Positions 26,101 through 37,669 of a stretch of 64,000 nt of DNA are shown one piece after another (position 1 is the first letter of the stretch; each line of letters starts with the position of its first letter). The position numbers and the translations under genes were made by a program. Source of the DNA: Fratercula arctica (taxonomy: Eukaryota > Chordata > Aves > Charadriiformes > Alcidae); the NCBI GenBank assembly GCA_947846985.1, contig CANTUZ010000011.1, forward strand, positions 29,197,589 to 29,261,588, read 5' to 3'. The notes beneath the pieces are model-generated. The model was not told the origin of the DNA and ran no database searches. It saw nothing but the letters and a program-made list of their open reading frames with translations.

Positions 26101-27675
26101 CCCTTTCAGTCTCCATTAGGTGAAGGAAAGAGAAATGTCACTCCAGCTGACACCACTCAAGTGATGCTATCGGTTCCATTAATGCCTAGAAAGCGTATCT
26201 CCACCAAGAGCTGCCAACAAGCAAACATGCTGTGAATTCAACAGTATCTTTCAGGCACTAACTATAGAGAATTTGGCCAACCTGGTTACTTACAATTTAA
26301 TTCCCTAATTTAGCAGTACCCATCCCCTTCTATCCAAACAAACCTCTCTCCCCATCTGCAGCAGTGTTTGCACAGGACCAAAGCAGGGAAGATGCTGGTG
26401 CATGAGCTGCTGACTGCTGTTTCCTTACTTCTTTGAATTCAGGTGACTTTTAGACATCCCAGGCAAAGTCCTTTGTCCTGATCATCACTACACATCACAA
26501 AAGTTTTCAACAATCAATATGTAAATACAGAGTAGAGTTTGAGGTAAAAATCCATAGTTTTTTCCAGAAAATTGCAGAAAAACCTACAAAGTAATCTGCA
26601 TTTGCATGCCCTACTATTTTCTTGAATGACATTTGCTCAAGGTGAAAAACCTCAACAGCAGAAGACACCATTTGCAGATGAAGTCAAGAAACGTGCTGCT
26701 GCTTTGCGTTTTTGTGGCTGCACCCAAGATAAAGATAAAGATAGGTCATGATTAAACACCTACAGTGTCCCTTGCTCAGCTCAAGCCTTTCCATCCCTCT
26801 GAGGGGGAAGCAAGGAGTCCCCAAAGGTATCTTTAAAGAGGACTGAGGTGCAATCAATGAAAGAAGCAGCTGGAGGGGCAGAGACACAATGAAACCCTGT
26901 AGCAGAGAAGTCCATTAACCCCGTGTCCATTAACGGAGATGGAAATTTTGTAGGTTTGCAGCTAACGAAAGGTGGCTGCTCCCTGATAATCACCCACCCT
27001 GGATTAATCACGGGAAAGCCAGCTCAGGTGAATGCCACGCAGGGTTACAGCATCTTGAATTTTATGCAAGTCTGTACAACTGTCTCGCAAGGTGAGGTCA
27101 GCACCAGCTAACGATGGCAGTCCTGGATAGAAACAGCCAAAGCAGCAGGTGATCTGGAAAGCAGATACCTGTAATTAACTTCCCAGTGGACTCTGCCTTT
27201 GTGGTGTTTTTTCCCCTCATTAATTAATTCCCTTAGGTAGTTAAAAGGAATATGAACTGTGTGCCCAGCTTTAAGAAGTCAGGAAAAGTTACTTTTTATT
27301 TTCCCCCCTAATGTTTCAGTGCATCACAGCACATTTTGTAGTTGTTGGCCAAGGACCGACAGTTGCTTTTCATGAAGCACACTGATTTACTGACCTTTAA
27401 TACTGAACTAAATTATTAGTCCTAGCCATATCTTTGCACTGTTTTCTTCTATATGCATTTTCTCTTGAATTAAAGTTGGCGGAGGTCATTGCACGTTGTT
27501 GAAATCTCTGCAGGGAAGTCTTCCTCTATTTTGGTGCAGCTTTGGTCTATGACTTTTTTGTTATTCTCAGTGAATTAATGTTTTCTTAAAGGACAGAATC
27601 ATGAAATGGGAGTTAAGTTGCAAATGGGTGCAGTTTTTGTCAGGTATCTTTGCAAAAATAACGTATCCTCTTTAT
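23150..27675. other. Non-coding stretch, no gene seen
   Basis: Single-copy AT-rich sequence. The only special motif is a short telomere-like string at 23313-23340. Open frames are all under about 80 codons. Confidence 0.55.
23313..23340 (+). repeat. Degenerate telomere-like CCTAA string
   Basis: About four or five imperfect CCTAA/CCCTAA-type units, of which CCTAACCCTAA is the only perfect stretch. It is too short and degenerate to call an interstitial telomeric block with any strength. Confidence 0.25.
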
Positions 27676-27679
27676 CATT

Positions 27680-27746
27680 CAACCAAGCACCCAAGCACGT
27701 GCTTATCTTTGGCAGCTCCATTGAAATCAATGGAACAACTCACGTG
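27680..27746. mobile_element. Ancient palindromic interspersed repeat (MITE-like) relic
   Basis: The core CCATTGA-AA-TCAATGG (27718-27733) is a perfect 7-bp inverted repeat. It is flanked on both sides by CACGTG-type steps: AGCACGTGCTT on the left near 27693-27703 and CACGTGG on the right near 27741-27747. From memory this architecture resembles old palindromic repeats scattered in archosaur and turtle genomes, in which a CCCATTGA..TCAATGGG centre is flanked by CACATG and AAGCAC blocks. The precise family name is not claimed. The right arm is shorter than the left, as expected of a decayed copy. Confidence 0.45.
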
Positions 27747-27749
27747 GCA

Positions 27750-28760
27750 GCAAGACACCGACCAGGGGTTAACTCCAATGGATGCTTTATGTTTTATGAT
27801 TAAAAATAATTCCTACTTGGGAGCTGGGAAAGCATTTATTCAAGCCTGCTGTTTACTGGTCTCTTCCGTGAATGTCCTCTTGATTAGAACAGCATAAGCA
27901 CCACAATCTCCATATGAAATATTTGGAAGATATGTATTTTCTATGTATCCAAGCAGTGCTTTTCTTTTAAATTGGATGTGAATGCCAAGGCAACTTTATG
28001 CTCCTTTTATACTCAAATGCTCTGCTGCCACATGTCTATAATGTTCTCTGGCAGGTCTCACAAGTGCCGGCAGTATAAAGTACACCTGCTGTGGCCATCT
28101 CGGTGTTTTCTTTTCAGTTTTTGCTGTGGTTGGAGCACATTTTTCTTATTACTGTCTAGCATCCTTCAATGAATTCCATCTTACTGAACTGATCTGCTGG
28201 ATTTTTAACCGCATCCAGCTCTTTTGCCAACAGCATAATCTCAGCAGCATTTATTGTTCTCTTTATTTAGCTCCTGACTCCATCTCCTTATCACATGCGC
28301 TCCTTCCATTGTAATGCCTGTTTTTTTCAGGTAATAAAGCTCAAAAAAATAACACAACTAGGTTTTTGCTGTAGATACAAAGGAAAAGGCCTCTGATTAC
28401 AAAGACTGTGCTCAAGACTGCCAGTTTTCCACAACAATCTCTGCTGTCTCCATTAGCATGAGCAGGAGGTGATAACGGCGGGCTCTGCCCCTCCCCGGCA
28501 CACTTGGGAACAAGCCTGCTGGGTTTAACCGAAGTGCCAGGTCAAGCTCAGACAGCACCGGTCCTTCAGCAGAGCTCCTCGGGGCTGAACTACAATGACA
28601 GAGGAGTCTGAAGTGACTAATTTTAACTATATTTTTTTTATAATTCCAGCTGGTTTTTCCAGAATATTGTTAAGACACATTTGCCACTAAATTTCCCAGA
28701 GATGTTTAAGCCACCTCCAGGCTGCCAAACTGAAGAATAGCTCTTATTTTTATATGACAC
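27750..28760. other. Non-coding stretch, nothing recognised
   Basis: Frames up to about 66 codons only. A GC-richer patch lies near 28470-28600 without a recognisable element. Confidence 0.5.
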
Positions 28761-28766
28761 AACACA

Positions 28767-28800
28767 GAAAATGCCAATAAGAAAATGCCAATAAGAAAAT
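28767..28800 (+). repeat. 14-bp tandem repeat, 2.4 copies
   Basis: The unit GAAAATGCCAATAA occurs perfectly at 28767-28780 and 28781-28794, followed by a partial GAAAAT. The identity suggests a recent slippage or duplication event. Confidence 0.9.
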
Positions 28801-28920
28801 CTGCGTATAAGGACTGACTCCTTAATAAGGCTTCTTCATGTTATGTTGCTGCTCCGGAGTAAGACAACCTGCCAAAACACCATCAACGGTCAAAAAGGAG
28901 ATTTGCTGCCTGTGAGAGAA

Positions 28921-28992
28921 GATGTAAATCCTGATTCTATTCTTTGGCGGTGCTGAGATGCAAATCCTGATTCTATTTTTTGGCGGTGCTGA
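28921..28992 (+). repeat. 36-bp tandem duplication
   Basis: Two adjacent 36-bp units (28921-28956 and 28957-28992) differ at two positions only. Each carries an octamer-like motif near its start: ATGTAAAT (28922-28929) in the first and the canonical POU octamer ATGCAAAT (28958-28965) in the second. Each ends in the GGCGGTGCTGA block. It lies about 120 bp from another tandem duplication. Confidence 0.9.
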
Positions 28993-28999
28993 GAGCAGG

Positions 29000-29940
29000 A
29001 GCCCAGCTTGCATTTGGTGTGAATTCAGTTAGTCTTTTATGACATTGTAATATGCAACTCAAAAGAACTCATCAACTTGATCTAATCTAAGCTTCTCTAC
29101 AGAAAACTCAAATAAGCTTGAATTCTTGGATTAGTCAATGTTTGCAGCCACTTGAATTACATTTCGTATATACATAAAGTGAGCATATGAATCGCAGCAG
29201 TTAAGTACTCTGCTGTCAATTTCCATTTTTTTCCTTAAGAAAAAAGTAAAACATATTTAAACTCATCACACTGAGAAGTAGTATCTGGCTGTGATCAGAT
29301 ACAATCAACTGGAAGAAAAGAAATAGCCATATTTGCCTCCATAATCTTTTTTATCTTGACACTGAAGGCTAATTGTCATATCAGTAAATGCAGAGTGAAA
29401 TATAGTATATGTGCCTGAAGGTACCGTATTTGCAAAATTGCTTAACAGCAGCTACTACTTGCAGTTTTGACAAAGATATACTCTTGCTGTCTGATAGCAC
29501 ATTTCTGTAGGAGATAATTTTGAGTAGTCCCTGTCAAATAAAGTTAGATTTAATGCAGGCACAATGCTAGTAATAAAGGGAAAGCATTGACATTTTCTTC
29601 TTTATAATTAGATGTTGCCACTGATATCCAGAGTGAAGACACTGTTGTCCTGAATTGTGATTGTTGCTGGAAAGCTCGTTGCGTTTCCTGAAATCTGTAT
29701 TGTCCCTGTGGGTACGGAGCACACGCACACGAGTGCTGTACTTCTGATTGAACTGTCATAAATCCATCAGAATGTGATAGAATTCCACCACATGAACCCT
29801 ACCTGGGCATACAGCAAATATCTCCACTGGTTATTTGTATTATATTCCACATTGTAGGGACAATAGTAATGTGTTATGCTCTAGGAAAGTGTTTTTTAAC
29901 CGCCTAAAAATTAATAGGGGCTGAGATTTGCTTTCATACA
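29000..29940. other. Non-coding stretch, nothing recognised
   Basis: AT-rich single-copy DNA without recognisable repeat ends or meaningful open frames. Confidence 0.5.
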
Positions 29941-29951
29941 CCACATATGCC

Positions 29952-29974
29952 GGGGGCGGGAGGGGGAGGTGGGG
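29952..29974 (+). other. G-quadruplex-capable motif
   Basis: Four G tracts (5, 3, 5 and 4 G) are separated by loops of 1, 1 and 4 bases, fitting the standard G3+N1-7 pattern. A further G-rich tail continues to about 29980, followed shortly by 14 T (29993-30006). Folding is predicted from pattern only. Confidence 0.65.
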
Positions 29975-29992
29975 AGGTGGTTTTGTGGTGGA

Positions 29993-30006
29993 TTTTTTTT
30001 TTTTTT
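29993..30006 (+). repeat. Poly(T) homopolymer, 14 T
   Basis: A simple T run just 3' of the G-rich motif. Confidence 0.9.
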
Positions 30007-31136
30007 CTTCATGTAATCATTTATCTGAACTAAGTTATCAGTTGATGCAATGAAAAATAGACACGTCATTACAAGAGTCCTATGGCAGCCTGCTCAGGAC
30101 CAGGGTGCCACCGTGTTATGGGCTGTAAGAACATAGCAAGAGGAAGGCTTGCTACCCAGCAGGGCTCACAGCTGGATTTAATTCAGAACAGACCCTGGGA
30201 AGAAGAAAAGGAGACACAGTTTACATTTAGTGATAGCAGAAATCTGCATTGCCCACCATCCCTAAGCATACAACCATATCAAATACTGCGAACGCCGAAG
30301 AGCTCTGCCCCGACTGCAGCCCAGGCTCCCAGGATATATGTGCACTTCCAGAGAGGTGATGACTAAGTCGTCGTTGCTGTGTCCAAAGAGTCTCCCCAGT
30401 GGCCATTTAGCCCCAGGGGCTCTTCTTATAAATTGAAAATAAGAAATAAAGATAGATACATGGCTGTTCTTGAGTAAAACCGCTGGAACCTTTCCTGAGG
30501 CAGACACATCCTACAGATTGGTTGCTTTAACCAATTTGTAGTGTTACACTCATCTTACGCCTATCCTATGTAAATGCAGCAAACGAGAGAGATGGAAACA
30601 AAGAGAGGCATAAACAGAGTATATAAAATGCAGCTATAAATATTATAAATCCTGCAGCAACGAGGCAGCCTCATTTTATCCCAAAAGCTAGAGAGATGGA
30701 ACTGATTAGTTCTCACTGAGGAAAGGATATTGATGTTTAATATCCTTTTGAGGCTGTTGAACTCAGTTATTGGATTCAAAGCAGGATACCTGGCGCTACA
30801 GACAGCAGCGTATAACTCGGTTTCCTTTCCTAACAACAGAAAGTCCACAAGAAAATTACCAGTTTCAGCTTAGAAATGAAGCTGTTCTTTTGCTGACTGA
30901 AAATCATTTATTTATGAAAACTGTAAATTAGCTGCCATTTGCAATACCAGGAAAAATCAGCACATTTCTTAAGCCAAACTACAGTTACCTCTCTCTGCAC
31001 TGATGTTTGGAGTGGCCCTACCGTTTGTCATCTTTTGGGTTGCATTTGTTTTGTTTTTGCAAATAACACACACTGTTAAGCAAGATTTAGCCCAAACAGA
31101 GAATGCTAGGAGTGAATATGATTGGGTTTTCCCCTG

Positions 31137-31157
31137 AAAAAAAAAAAAAAAAAAAAA
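31137..31157 (+). repeat. Poly(A) homopolymer, 21 A
   Basis: The longest A run seen in the window, followed by an A-rich tail. No processed-gene body is recognised upstream. Confidence 0.9.
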
Positions 31158-31787
31158 TCTCTGAAGGTGAAAAGAAAAAAAATAATGAAAAATACCTGAT
31201 CCAAGAAATTAAAAATTGCAAAGTAAATAGTTTACACACAGAAAATTGCCTTCCTGGGGTGAAGTCCATAAAGACTTTGTGTAAAAGAGGTGTTTGCTTT
31301 TTTAGAATTTCAAAATTATTTTTTTTAATTTTTTTTTTGTTTGTTTCACATTAAAATCTGGCTTAGCCATTCTAAAAAATGCCAGAACATTTATTGTACC
31401 CAACAATTAAAGACAAATACAAAACATCATTTTTTATTCAAACAAAATGTTTTAGGTAGCCTAAAATCACTGATTGCTTTCAGTAAGAAAAAATATTTTG
31501 CTCCAGAATGACTAAAATAAAAAGAAAAAAAAAAAAACACCACAAACCAAAAGCTCAAGCTCAACCCCAAACAAAACATCAAACCCAAGCTAGCGAACAG
31601 ACCTCTGTGAAAAGCTGTTTGCAAACTTTCTACTACAATTTTTATTGATAGAATATGGTTTCTAGCAACCGGACATCGCACTTGGCTACTGTTTTATATC
31701 AAGGGACAAACTGATTATATAAATGGCAACTGCTAAAGAACTGCCAAAATGCACCTGATGCACAACATGAAACTTTGAGAAAGAGAA

Positions 31788-31820
31788 ATATATATATACA
31801 CACATCTATACACACACACA
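31788..31820 (+). repeat. (TA)n/(CA)n microsatellite
   Basis: A short alternating block of TA units passes into CA units with an interruption (TCTATA). Likely length-polymorphic. Confidence 0.85.
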
Positions 31821-34800
31821 GGGGTAGTTACAATGTACCTAAAACAGGCTACTGTTCCAGTATATTTTGATCCTGCAACACCCTGCTAACTTCACTAGTA
31901 TCTTATACCCATTTTTGCTAAAAGCTAGTCTACAAGCGGACTTTTTGACATACGAAACACTAGTACAATCATTTTCTGCTCACGGCCTCCAATCCTCCAA
32001 AGGGAAACTGAAAATAACATAGCCTAATTACAACTCCGAATAAAACAGTTTTATTACTGAACTACTTTAATTCTTTGTTTGCTCTCAAATGATACATGAA
32101 AATTAATACATGGCAAATTAACACCATAAAATTTGGGAGTAAAGGCTTTTTTTTTCAGTTTGACTTGCCCTACCTGCAGTGAAGGAATACAATTTCTCTT
32201 CTACCATCACAGGCAATGAAGAACAACAGATTATAGTAATGACAGAAGTTACATAGCACTGGGCTTGCCTTACAGCATAATTCCATCACTCAGAAGTCTT
32301 CATACTTGCAAATGTGTTTTAAAGACTTCTAAAAACTGAAATTTGACTGTATTAGTATGCACCAAGCTTTGTCCCTCACTGGAGACACTGCAGAGAACCA
32401 TAGCAAGTCACGAAGTGCTACAGTGCATGATAATGCACGGCTTCCACTTCATTACATCCTTACATTGTGACATTGCTATTCAGTACCGGGGCATAATTAG
32501 GCACTCGAGGTGCTATATTACCACGTAATGAAGTCCAATTAAGATTCATTAACCTCTGACCTCCTTCCCGTATTTGATGGACAGTGAGCATCTCAGGGAA
32601 AAAGTTTAACGTGAACTTGAATGAGCTCAGTTCAATGGGTGACATTTTGAGGAGTTAAAGATACCTTAGACGATAATTTACATCTGATGCATCATGGCAT
32701 GTTGACGTATTGATTGGTAAATGGAAACGTTACACGAGATGGTCATGCTGGCTGAACATTGAGAGTGATTTATGCCGAAACATTTGCTTTTTATATGTCT
32801 ACCATAATTTTATGTTAACACTAAAATGCTGTAAATGTTACATTAGTAATAATATACGCACTAGATATGTGCTTTATTGGCTTTGTTTGTGTATGAATAA
32901 ATATCACCGCATCCATGCAAAAATTATATGGAAATAATATACCTAGACTAGGCACAGTGACAACCTGTAACTATCTTAAGGTGAAATTAATGCTGAAATC
33001 TGAGTATGGAAGTCTGTACAAACCAAGATTCATGTAGGGAGGTACATCTTACTACTATGCTTATGGAGAAATGTGTCAAAAATAAAAAAGGGATGTGTCA
33101 GAGTTATTAGGAAAGCAGGAGAGAGGACTACGCATAAGAGACAGCACTCAACTGATATATGCCAGTGCTTAGATATAGTTTAGACTTTTGATGGTCCTTT
33201 GACATTAATAAAGACTACTGTGTAACTGTAAAAATAGTATCGTATAGCAAGACAAAATTTACTTTGAAAAATTTATAGAGCTGAAAAGGAAAACAAGTAG
33301 ATAAATCTTCAGACATATACCTTGAAGTCTGACTTATGATGAATACAGGAGATGGGATAGATAGTAGAATTTGGAAATTCATAGTATCAGCAGTTCCGAG
33401 TTAGCAGCAAGGTGCTGTGACTTCTTGCAAGGACTGTTGCATTGAGCGACTTTATCTCACACAGAATAGCTGGCTCAGGCACAGCCCAATGCGAATCATT
33501 TTTTCTGAACTGAGGAATCAGGATTCATCGAAAAAGAAAAGCAACGTAAGAATGGAACTGTTGTGCAATTACTGCAGCATATTAGGCTCTTAATATACTG
33601 AGTGCAAAGCTTCAGCTCTAATGCAGGCTGTCAATAGAGCGTATACTATCACAGCATCAAACATCTGGGAAGATTCTGTGCTGTCCTGAAATTCAGCTGA
33701 CTTCCTCTGGGATAATAAAGCCCTGACACTGTAGGGAAGCCCTATTTTGTTGACAAAAATAACCACCTTTGAGGGGACAGAAGAGACACAGATCGTCACC
33801 CCGTGCAAAGCAGAGCAGCACTTTCATGTCAGTTGGTTTCCTAAGGCTCTGGCCACCCCCTCAGTGCAACCCTCACCATTACTTCCCTGTGCAAATTGCA
33901 GTTACAGGAGGCAGCAGAAACAGCATGTACCTTTTATAATCAAAGATCTCAATAGTTACCGAACATTGTGTAAAAGCCATTTCTTCAGTTCAGCAAGGAC
34001 TAAGTGGCGACAAGGGAGAGGATGAAGCAGGGACAACAGCAATTAAAAGCGAAAGGGATTAAAAATATTCCCAAATGCCTCAAAAGTAGCAGGAAGGGAA
34101 GACCATTTAATTCTTAGCTAGTATTAGCCTCTTTACATGGAAACTGAGTCTAGACATAGAAGAGGTAGTACCCAATATTTCTTTGTTATTTGCAGCATAC
34201 AGTGGTGATGTAAATTTGTGGAGGGAGGGGGATCACACACCACTTAGCAGATAACAATTACCCCACATACACATAGGCACACGCACATTTATCTCAGAGA
34301 CACACAAACAAGCCTGCTGGCACATATAACGTACTCCGCAAACCCAATTTGTTTTCACTTCATTATTTGTGAATACATAGGGAGAGTTCTGGGAATGCAG
34401 GATGTTGCGATGCCAAATTCTGCAGAAATACAAGTTCTTTTGGTACTAACAGGAGCCTTTATACCATTTTCATTCTAATTTTCTACTATAGCACTGCCAA
34501 ACACCATTTAGCTTTGCTCAGAAAGTTGAAGCTTTTGTAGGCAAGGCCCCAGAATCACTTTTTTTTTTCTTTACTCCTGTGAGAAGCCGCATAAATCCCA
34601 GATGTTCTCTATTCTGCATGAAGTAAACATTGAAATTGTGCTAGGAGATATTCAAATGACACTGACAGAGATGTGAGCCTGAGATCCCAACTGTACTAAA
34701 CTTGAAACAGTTCCATCAGCAATTGCCCACTCTGACAGCGCTGCATATCCACTGTCTGCAATCAGTATAGAGTGCCATATATCTTCCTAATCACCTTTCT

Positions 34801-35576
34801 TTCCAGTGACAAATATGAGCAAGTTAAAGCTAAGGTCAAATGAAAGTACTAAACACCTTCAATACATCAGGCAAGTTACCCTCACTCAAAATACAAAGCT
34901 TAATATCTGGCAAGCTGGAGTGATGCAAAGCATTTCGGGTAGGAGGTCTGTCAAAATAGCAGCATACAAATAACCAGATGTAAAATGCCCTGAGGTTTGT
35001 TGAGAGCTGGAGAAGACAGTTCACTCCGACAAAGCATCGTCTGTGTGTGCAGCTATCAACACATCAGACTCAGCCATGACCATATATAATTGGTCTTTTT
35101 TAAAAGGAAACAGATGTGCAGCCCCATGGGCATGTGTAAAGCATCTTACACAAGTGCTATCAGTAAATACACCCTCGATGGAGGCCAGCCCGGAGGGACC
35201 CTTCTTCCAGCTAAGCCCAGCAGAGAGGAGCCCTATTCCTCATGGCTGCGCCACCTCCAGCCTGGCTTCTGCAAAGGTGGCGTGAAGGTCAATGTCCTAC
35301 CTTGGGGCAGCTGCCAGGACTCAAAGATTTTCAGGACTGAGAGACCCCCACCTTCATCTGCTCATCCCCACGCCCACTTCATTTGGGTGCCAAGGGACTT
35401 CACTAATTCCTGTGAAAGGCAGTTGTAGGACACACCTCAGTCTTTTGGTTGTGGTGGTTGAAATGGAGCACAAAGGAATTAAACACTCCCATGACGATGA
35501 CCTGGAGTTAGGTGACTCACTCCCTCCTTTCTTTTGGAAAGAACAAGGTTTTAGAAACTTTCCTCAGGAAAAGAAG

Positions 35577-35593
35577 AAAAAAAAAAAAAAAAA
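35577..35593 (+). repeat. Poly(A) homopolymer, 17 A
   Basis: An A run with an A-rich continuation to about 35605. It encodes the poly-lysine segment of a spurious open frame. Confidence 0.9.
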
Positions 35594-36303
35594 CACCAAA
35601 AAAGCCCACAACTTAATTCCCTGTCTGAGCATCTCTACCAGACGACAGAATCACTTTAACTTGGAGCGAACGGGGTGGATGTAGAAAATACAACTTTCAC
35701 CACATACAGCAAGCACGAACAGGCACAGAGGTATCCAAATGAAAGCTCAAATCTGAACTTTGTGCTAGGCAGTCTGAGTAGTCAGTAATTATTTATAGCT
35801 ACAGGCCAGTGCCTTCTGAGCATAGGAGAAGCACTAAGCAAGCTACCTTTCACCATGAAAGAGGCTCTGGGAATATTTCAGGAGGTTATGGGAAGAATAT
35901 CTGTTGAGGGGTCAGGGCTCAGGGCAGGAGGCTGCCCGGTACAGTATGAATTATATTATTTCATTCTGCAACCCCAGAATGTTCTATTTCGTCTGTCACA
36001 GAGGCTGTCAGACAGTTCTTTAAGTACAGCCTGTATCTAAGTGTATTTGTATTATTATACAAAGGAGAAATGGCTTTTCCTTCCCCAAAATGAACTCCCT
36101 AAACTTACTGAATCCACAGCACAGATTCTGAATTCTCACAAACACAAGGAAACTTTATCCAAAAGCAAGGCAAGAGCAGTCCCAAACCCAGCAACGCATT
36201 TCATAGACTAGAGGCACATTCTTGTTCCGAGCAGCTCCCACAAGCCCTTGGGCTGGGGTCTTTGCTGTGTGCTCCACCACTCCTCTCATCCTTCTCATGC
36301 TCC

Positions 36304-36336
36304 GGGCTTTTCAAGGGCTTTTCAAGGGCTTTTCAA
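36304..36336 (+). repeat. 11-bp tandem repeat, 3 perfect copies
   Basis: The unit GGGCTTTTCAA is repeated three times without mismatch, about 150 bp upstream of the CR1 insertion. Confidence 0.9.
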
Positions 36337-36489
36337 AGCAGTTTCAGATTTTTAGCTTCCCATGCCAGGCAGACTAAATGCTTCTTCCTGCAAACCTCGC
36401 ATCAGTCTGAACTGACATCTTGACTGATATATTTGTAGCTCCAATTTGTATCAGTAGCATCCTTTTCCATACAGCTTCCCCCAGAGCTG

Positions 36490-37667
36490 TTAGTCAAGAA
36501 GGCAGTAGATGTGGTCTACCTTGACTTAAGCAAGGCGTTCGACACAGTCTCCCACAGCATCCACATAGGGAAGCTTAGGAAAAGTGGGTTAGATGAATGG
36601 ACAGTAAGGTGGATAGATAACTGGTTCAAAGACAGAGCTCAGAGGGTTGTGATTAGGGGCACAGAGGCTAGTTGGAGACCAGTGACGAGTGGTGTTCCCC
36701 AGGGGTCAGTACTGGGTCCAGTCCTCTTCAATATATTCATCAATGACCTGGATGAGGGGATAGAGTGCACCCTCAGCAAGTTTGCTGATGACACAAAGCT
36801 GGGGGGGGTGGCTGACACACCAGAAGGCTGTGCCACCATACAGAGAGACCTGGACAGGTTGGAGATTTGGGCAGAGAGGAACTTTATGAATATTCAACAA
36901 AGGCAAGTGTAGGGTGCTGCACCTGGGGAGGAATAACCCCATGCACCAGTACAGGTTGGGGGCTGACCTGCTGGAGAGCAGCTCGGTGGAAAGAGACCTG
37001 GGAGTCCTGGTGGACAACAGGATGACCATGAGCCAGCAATGTGCCCTCATGGCCAAGAAGGCCAATGGCATCCTGGGGTGCATCAGGAAGAGCGTGGCCA
37101 GCAGGTTGAGGGAGGTCATCCTCCCCCTCTACTCTGCCTTGGTGAGGCCACACCTGGAGTACTGTGTCCAGTTCTGGGCTCCCCGGTTCAAGAAGGACAG
37201 GGAACTGCTGGAGAGGGTGCAGCAAAGGGCTATGAAGACGATAAGGGGACTGGAACACCTCTCTTATGAAGAAAGGCTGAGGGATTTGGGTCTCTTCAGT
37301 CTGGAAAAAAAGATGACTGAGGGGGGGCCTTATCACCACTTATAAATACTTAAAGGGTGGGTGTCCAGGAGGATGGGGCCAGGCTCTTTTCAGTGGTGCC
37401 CAGTGACAGGACAAGAGGTAATGGGCACAAACTTGAACATAGGAAGTTCCACCTAAACATGAGGAGGAGCTTCTTTACTTTGAGGGTGGTAGAGCACTGG
37501 AACAGGCTGCCCAGAGAGGTGGTGGAGTCTCCATCTCTGGAGACATTCAAAACCTGCCTGGACGCATTCCTGTGCAACCTGCTCTAGGTGACCCTGCCCT
37601 GGCAAGGGGTTGGACTAGATGATCTCCACAGGTCCCTTCTAATCCTATGGTTCTATGATTCTATGAA
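36490..37667 (+). mobile_element. CR1 LINE, 5'-truncated, with reverse transcriptase remnant
   Basis: This is the 3' part of a CR1 non-LTR retrotransposon in sense orientation. It holds the second half of ORF2 from the reverse transcriptase catalytic core, then a 3' UTR ending in CR1-style ATTCTATG repeats (37651-37667). Just before that end lies the block GGTTGGACTAGATGATCTCC (from 37609), typical of CR1 tails. The 5' end is lost, which is the normal outcome of incomplete target-primed reverse transcription. Sequence before about 36490 does not look like CR1, so the boundary is accurate to perhaps 15 bp. Few substitutions break the reading frame, suggesting a fairly young copy. It is not autonomous because the 5' UTR, ORF1, endonuclease domain and frame are missing. 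Confidence 0.95.
36511..37587 (+). pseudogene. CR1 ORF2 reverse transcriptase, broken fragment
   Basis: The fragment covers the C-terminal part of CR1 ORF2p, which copies CR1 RNA at a nicked target. Visible motifs are [13 protein letters not shown] (palm motif A, 36517-36555), [13 protein letters not shown] (motif B, 36691-36729) and FADDTKL (motif C with the catalytic DD pair, 36781-36801). The frame is then broken three times, each by what looks like one extra base: near 36888-36893, at or near a run of seven G (37321-37327), and near 37362-37366. The last segment ends in the expected C-terminal pattern ([27 protein letters not shown]) and stops at 37585-37587. The endonuclease domain and the N-terminal part of the RT are absent. 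Two breaks sit in or beside repeated bases, so assembly or sequencing error is a real alternative to mutation. Confidence 0.9.
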
Positions 37668-37669
37668 CC

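Larger units (their letters stand above)
30010..36300. other. Non-coding stretch with many simple repeats, no gene seen
   Basis: A/T homopolymers are frequent (31137-31157, 31525-31538, 35577-35593) and a TA/CA mixed microsatellite lies at 31788-31820. Open frames around 35.0-35.7 kb reach 112-130 codons, but one includes a poly-lysine stretch made by an A run and none shows a recognisable domain. Confidence 0.5.

Noticed and set aside
31137..31157. 21-A run as a possible processed-pseudogene tail
   Set aside because: No gene-like body upstream and no flanking target-site duplication seen.
31870..31925. GATCCTGCAACACC..CTTATACCC as another palindromic repeat relic
   Set aside because: Too few matching bases, with no palindromic core.
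35292..35684. 130-codon plus-strand frame
   Set aside because: It includes a poly-lysine run encoded by a 17-A homopolymer and has no domain.
36639..37339. Three minus-strand frames of 66-151 codons
   Set aside because: They are antisense shadows of the CR1 reverse transcriptase region.
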